Shown here piece after piece: positions 14,388 to 16,453 of a stretch of 16,453 nt of DNA (position 1 is the stretch's first letter; every line of letters begins with the position of its first letter). Origin of the DNA: Bordetella parapertussis (GTDB taxonomy: Bacteria; Pseudomonadota; Gammaproteobacteria; Burkholderiales; Burkholderiaceae_C); contig CAMCWS010000044.1 of NCBI GenBank assembly GCA_945882755.1, positions 1 to 16,453 on the forward strand, in the 5' to 3' direction. The position numbers and the translations under genes were made by a program. The notes below the pieces were generated by a model that worked only from the letters and a program-made list of their open reading frames with translations, was not told the origin of the DNA and made no database searches.

Positions 14388-15043
14388 TTGCGGCTGTTCG
14401 ATTTGTTGCGCTCTGCCAAAGTGGCAATCAGGCCGTCTACGCCTTTGGCATTGATTTCCTGAGAAAACTGGGTGCGGTAGTTATCAACCAACCACACGCC
14501 CAGCAGATTGAAGTTGTAAATCTTCCAGCCACCTGGGGCGTCAGCGCTCTTCTCCAAACGGTAGTCCAGCGGAATGGGCTCATTGCCGCCACGGATTTCA
14601 GAGCGCACCACCACCTCGTTGTCTTCAGCACTGCCCTTGAAACCTTTGACCACGATGGTGTGGCTTTCTTTGGCTTGCGACAACGCACCGGCATAGCTGC
14701 GTACCAACAGCATTTTGAATTCCTCTTGTAAACGCTTTTGTTGCTCGGGCGTGGCTTTTCGCCAAGCCGGGCCGACAGCGGAGGCGGTCATGCGTTGAAA
14801 ATTGACATTGGGAAGTACCTTGGTGTCCACCAAATTGGCGAGTTTTTGCATGTCACCGGATTTAACGGCAGGTTCCTTGCGAACCACTTCCATTAACTCA
14901 TTGGACAATTGCTGCATAAATGCATCAGGGGCTTGCTGACTGGCATGGGCTGGCAAGCCAAAAGCAGCAACCGCTACCCATAGCCAAGCGGTGATGGCCC
15001 TTTGAAGCCAAAGGTTGAGAGTCGATATTCTTCGCTGAACCAT
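14384..15043 (-). CDS. mlaC: MlaC, periplasmic phospholipid carrier
   Basis: MlaC shuttles phospholipids between the outer-membrane MlaA complex and the inner-membrane MlaFEDB complex. I place the start at ATG 15043 (219 residues), because AAGGT lies six bases upstream and a normal signal peptide follows: MVQRRISTLNLWLQRAITAW, then a hydrophobic stretch ending GLPAHA, cleaved before SQQAPD. An ATG at 15079 would add 12 residues without a ribosome site. The mature part has the Tol_Tol_Ttg2 features: LVDTKVLPNVNFQRMTASAVGPAWRKATPEQQKRL, RSYAGAL, and a C-terminal half with YRLEKSADAPGGWKIYNFNLLGVWLVDNYR cut by short variable parts. It is 72 bases after mlaA and overlaps mlaB by four. Confidence 0.93.
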   Translation of the reverse strand: MVQRRISTLNLWLQRAITAWLWVAVAAFGLPAHASQQAPDAFMQQLSNELMEVVRKEPAVKSGDMQKLANLVDTKVLPNVNFQRMTASAVGPAWRKATPEQQKRLQEEFKMLLVRSYAGALSQAKESHTIVVKGFKGSAEDNEVVVRSEIRGGNEPIPLDYRLEKSADAPGGWKIYNFNLLGVWLVDNYRTQFSQEINAKGVDGLIATLAERNKSNSRK

Positions 15044-15115
15044 ATCTGCACCTTGAGAATCATTAACCAAGGGAGACATTATTGGTTATTTGGGCTGTTT
15101 TTGTTGTCAAGGTCA

Positions 15116-15835
15116 TTATTTTTCTTCTAGCTCGTCCACATCCGAGGGCGGACCGCGGCGGACCGCGGCACGGCGTTTTTGCAAATAAGCATCACGTACA
15201 AAGCTGTATTTGTCCAAAGCCACCTCGTTCAAACGGTCGTCCATGCCCAAAAACTGAGCTCTTTTGTCCACCAAACGCAAGGCGATACCTTGGTTTCGCG
15301 AGGCCACAGGGTTGATTTGTGACCAAGGGTCGCCGTGTCGGTCTACCAGCAAAGCGGCAGTGTCACGGGCTGTGGAGGGCCCGAGCAGAGGAAGCACGAC
15401 ATAGGGGCCCGAAGGCATTCCCCAGTAGCCCAAGGTTTGGCCAAAGTCGGCGGTATGCCTTTGCAAGCCCACATGCGTGCCTACGTCGATCAAGCCATAA
15501 AGACCAATGGTGGAGTTGACCACCACCCGAGCACCGGTCTCCAAGGTTTCTTTGGGCTTGAGTTGCAAGCCGTTGTTCACCACCGACCACGCATCGCGCA
15601 AGTTACCAAAGAAGTTTTGGACGGTGGTTTGCAATACATCAGGCGTGTAATCTTGGTACGACTTGGCCACAGGTTTTAAAACAGCTTGGTCCACGCTGTC
15701 ATTGAAGGCGTCGATTTTTCGGTTGGTGGTCTCAAACGGGTCCAAGGGGTTACCGCCCGAAGTGCTGGCACAACCCACCAAGGCCAGTAGCAAAGTTGCC
15801 AGGCACAGGCGCAGGATAGAAGTCAGGCGGGGCAT
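15116..15835 (-). CDS. mlaA: MlaA, outer-membrane lipoprotein (VacJ)
   Basis: MlaA works with porins in the outer membrane to remove misplaced phospholipids and hand them to MlaC. The 239-residue protein has a lipoprotein signal with lipobox LVGC (Cys22). It then shows the family core DPFETTNRKIDAFND, QNFFGNLRDAWSVVNN, NSTIGLYGLIDVGT, DFGQTLGYWGMPSGPYVVLPLLGPSTARD and, near the end, LDKYSFVRDAYLQKR. The tail after about 220 is charged and variable. Two perfect copies of a 10-base unit (15147-15166) lie in the codons of this tail. It begins two bases after mlaD. In E. coli mlaA is apart from the other mla genes; here it is inside the operon. Confidence 0.96.
   Translation of the reverse strand: MPRLTSILRLCLATLLLALVGCASTSGGNPLDPFETTNRKIDAFNDSVDQAVLKPVAKSYQDYTPDVLQTTVQNFFGNLRDAWSVVNNGLQLKPKETLETGARVVVNSTIGLYGLIDVGTHVGLQRHTADFGQTLGYWGMPSGPYVVLPLLGPSTARDTAALLVDRHGDPWSQINPVASRNQGIALRLVDKRAQFLGMDDRLNEVALDKYSFVRDAYLQKRRAAVRRGPPSDVDELEEK
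15147..15166. repeat. Two tandem copies of a 10-base unit in the mlaA tail
   Basis: GGCGGACCGC occurs twice in a row at 15147-15156 and 15157-15166, and three more bases of a third copy follow. The unit length is not a multiple of three, so gain or loss of a copy would shift the mlaA frame close to its end. Confidence 0.8.
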
Positions 15836-15837
15836 GC

Positions 15838-16314
15838 TTATTTGCTTTCAGGGGCAGCGGGTTCGGCTGCTTTGTTATAGAGGAATTTACTGATGAGGTT
15901 CTCTAACACCACAGCTGACTGGGTATCTTGGACTTTGTCGCCTTCGGCCAGCACTTTTTCTTCAGCACCGGCCTCTATGCCGATGTACTGCTCACCGAGC
16001 AAGCCGCTGGTGAGAATCTTCAAGGAGCTGTCTTTGGGGAACTGGTGCTGGGTTTCAATCGCCATGACCACCCGCGCTTGGTAGCTGTTGCCATCAAAAT
16101 TGATGTCTTTGACGCGGCCCACCACCACACCAGCGCTTTTGACCGCCGCTTGTTTTTTCAAGCCACCAATGTTGTCAAACAGGGCAGAGACGGTATAGGT
16201 TTTTTGAAAGCTCAGGCTGAGCAAATTGGCCGACTGCAGCGCCAAGAACAGCAGCGCTGCTGTGCCAATCAGCACCAGCAAACCTACCCAAACATCATTG
16301 CTCGATCGTTGCAT
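15838..16314 (-). CDS. mlaD: MlaD, MCE-domain lipid-binding subunit
   Basis: MlaD forms a hexameric ring on the periplasmic side of the inner membrane and passes phospholipids to or from MlaC. This 158-residue protein has one N-terminal membrane helix (about 9-30, VWVGLLVLIGTAALLFLAL) and one MCE domain (about 38-118). The domain has the usual segments VSALFDNIGGLKKQAAVKSAGVVVGRV and LLGEQYIGIEAG (split by the middle strands). A short C-terminal helix LENLISKFLYNK corresponds to the pore helix of the ring. It starts 14 bases after mlaE. Confidence 0.95.
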   Translation of the reverse strand: MQRSSNDVWVGLLVLIGTAALLFLALQSANLLSLSFQKTYTVSALFDNIGGLKKQAAVKSAGVVVGRVKDINFDGNSYQARVVMAIETQHQFPKDSSLKILTSGLLGEQYIGIEAGAEEKVLAEGDKVQDTQSAVVLENLISKFLYNKAAEPAAPESK

Positions 16315-16328
16315 TTTGGGAAGCCCCT

Positions 16329-16453
16329 TTAAATTGAAAACATCAAAGCCGTGAGGACAAAGTCTAAGGCCAACACGCTCAGAGACGCCAACACCACGGT
16401 GCGGGTGGTCGCACGTGCCACGCCCTCGGGCGTGGGCTGCGCCTCAAAACCTT
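16329..16453 (-). CDS. mlaE: MlaE, inner-membrane permease, C-terminal end only
   Basis: The minus strand enters the window in an open frame that ends TAA at 16329-16331. The visible 41 residues include [15 protein letters not shown] followed by the last membrane helix [20 protein letters not shown], the standard end of MlaE permeases. Most of the gene, and probably mlaF before it, lie beyond the right edge. It is 14 bases upstream of mlaD on the same strand, so it is the first visible gene of the operon. Confidence 0.9.
   Translation of the reverse strand, partial: GFEAQPTPEGVARATTRTVVLASLSVLALDFVLTALMFSI

Noticed and set aside
1..16453. CRISPR arrays, tRNA or rRNA genes, insertion sequences, phage att sites
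   Set aside because: I saw no regularly spaced repeats, no tRNA-like cloverleaf, no transposase motif and no paired direct repeats that would mark an integration site.

Overview
The window looks like a chromosomal segment of a betaproteobacterium of the order Burkholderiales, most likely a Comamonadaceae-type organism of the Limnohabitans/Rhodoferax/Polaromonas sort. This rests on the right-hand gene order (mlaE-mlaD-mlaA-mlaC-mlaB, an ABC-2 exporter pair, ibaG/bolA, murA, hisG, hisD), the short-form HisG, a 16-stranded-type porin ending in Phe, and the terminator style. The genus is inference. No rRNA, tRNA, CRISPR array or recognisable insertion sequence is present, and no stretch longer than about 300 bases lacks a gene.

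Left part (1-4650), accessory and visibly more AT-rich. On the minus strand it starts with the 5' part of an MqsA-type antitoxin gene, cut by the window edge. Two bases away is an MqsR-type toxin gene that carries a frameshift in its middle. Next comes a free-standing tyrosine recombinase. Divergently from it runs a porin whose signal-peptide start is damaged, because an in-frame TAA sits between the only ATG and the hydrophobic core. After the porin, a minimal nucleotidyltransferase and a HEPN protein overlap by GTGA. This two-gene toxin-antitoxin-like cassette is bracketed by two almost identical hairpin terminators. A convergent gene then encodes a protein of unknown function made of four and a half degenerate repeats of about 55-60 residues.

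Middle part (4788-8790). A cytosolic 5'-nucleotidase-I-like gene is followed with no gap by a fused membrane/ATPase half-transporter of the YddA/SbmA-like class. Convergent to these lies a cyclopropane-fatty-acid synthase homologue. It keeps the SAM fold and the catalytic Cys/Glu but has lost the His, Ile and Tyr that hold bicarbonate in the E. coli enzyme.

Right part (8896 to the right edge), all on the minus strand, with gaps of 0-72 bases and several 4-base overlaps. This long envelope and biosynthesis operon is read from the right edge leftward. First come the Mla phospholipid-transport genes: mlaE (C-terminal end only), mlaD, mlaA, mlaC and mlaB. They are followed by an ABC-2 ATPase and permease, the BolA-family gene ibaG, murA (first committed step of peptidoglycan synthesis), and hisG and hisD (first and last steps of histidine synthesis). 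The Mla proteins would move phospholipids between the outer membrane (MlaA), the periplasm (MlaC) and the inner-membrane complex (MlaD, E, B, plus MlaF, expected beyond the right edge). After hisD the histidine run stops and cfa follows, so the remaining his genes must lie elsewhere.

I did not find a clearly new multi-gene system. The most unusual items are the altered active site of the Cfa homologue, the damaged porin start next to the recombinase, the hairpin-bracketed nucleotidyltransferase/HEPN cassette with an atypical HEPN motif, the frameshifted mqsR, and the repeat protein.
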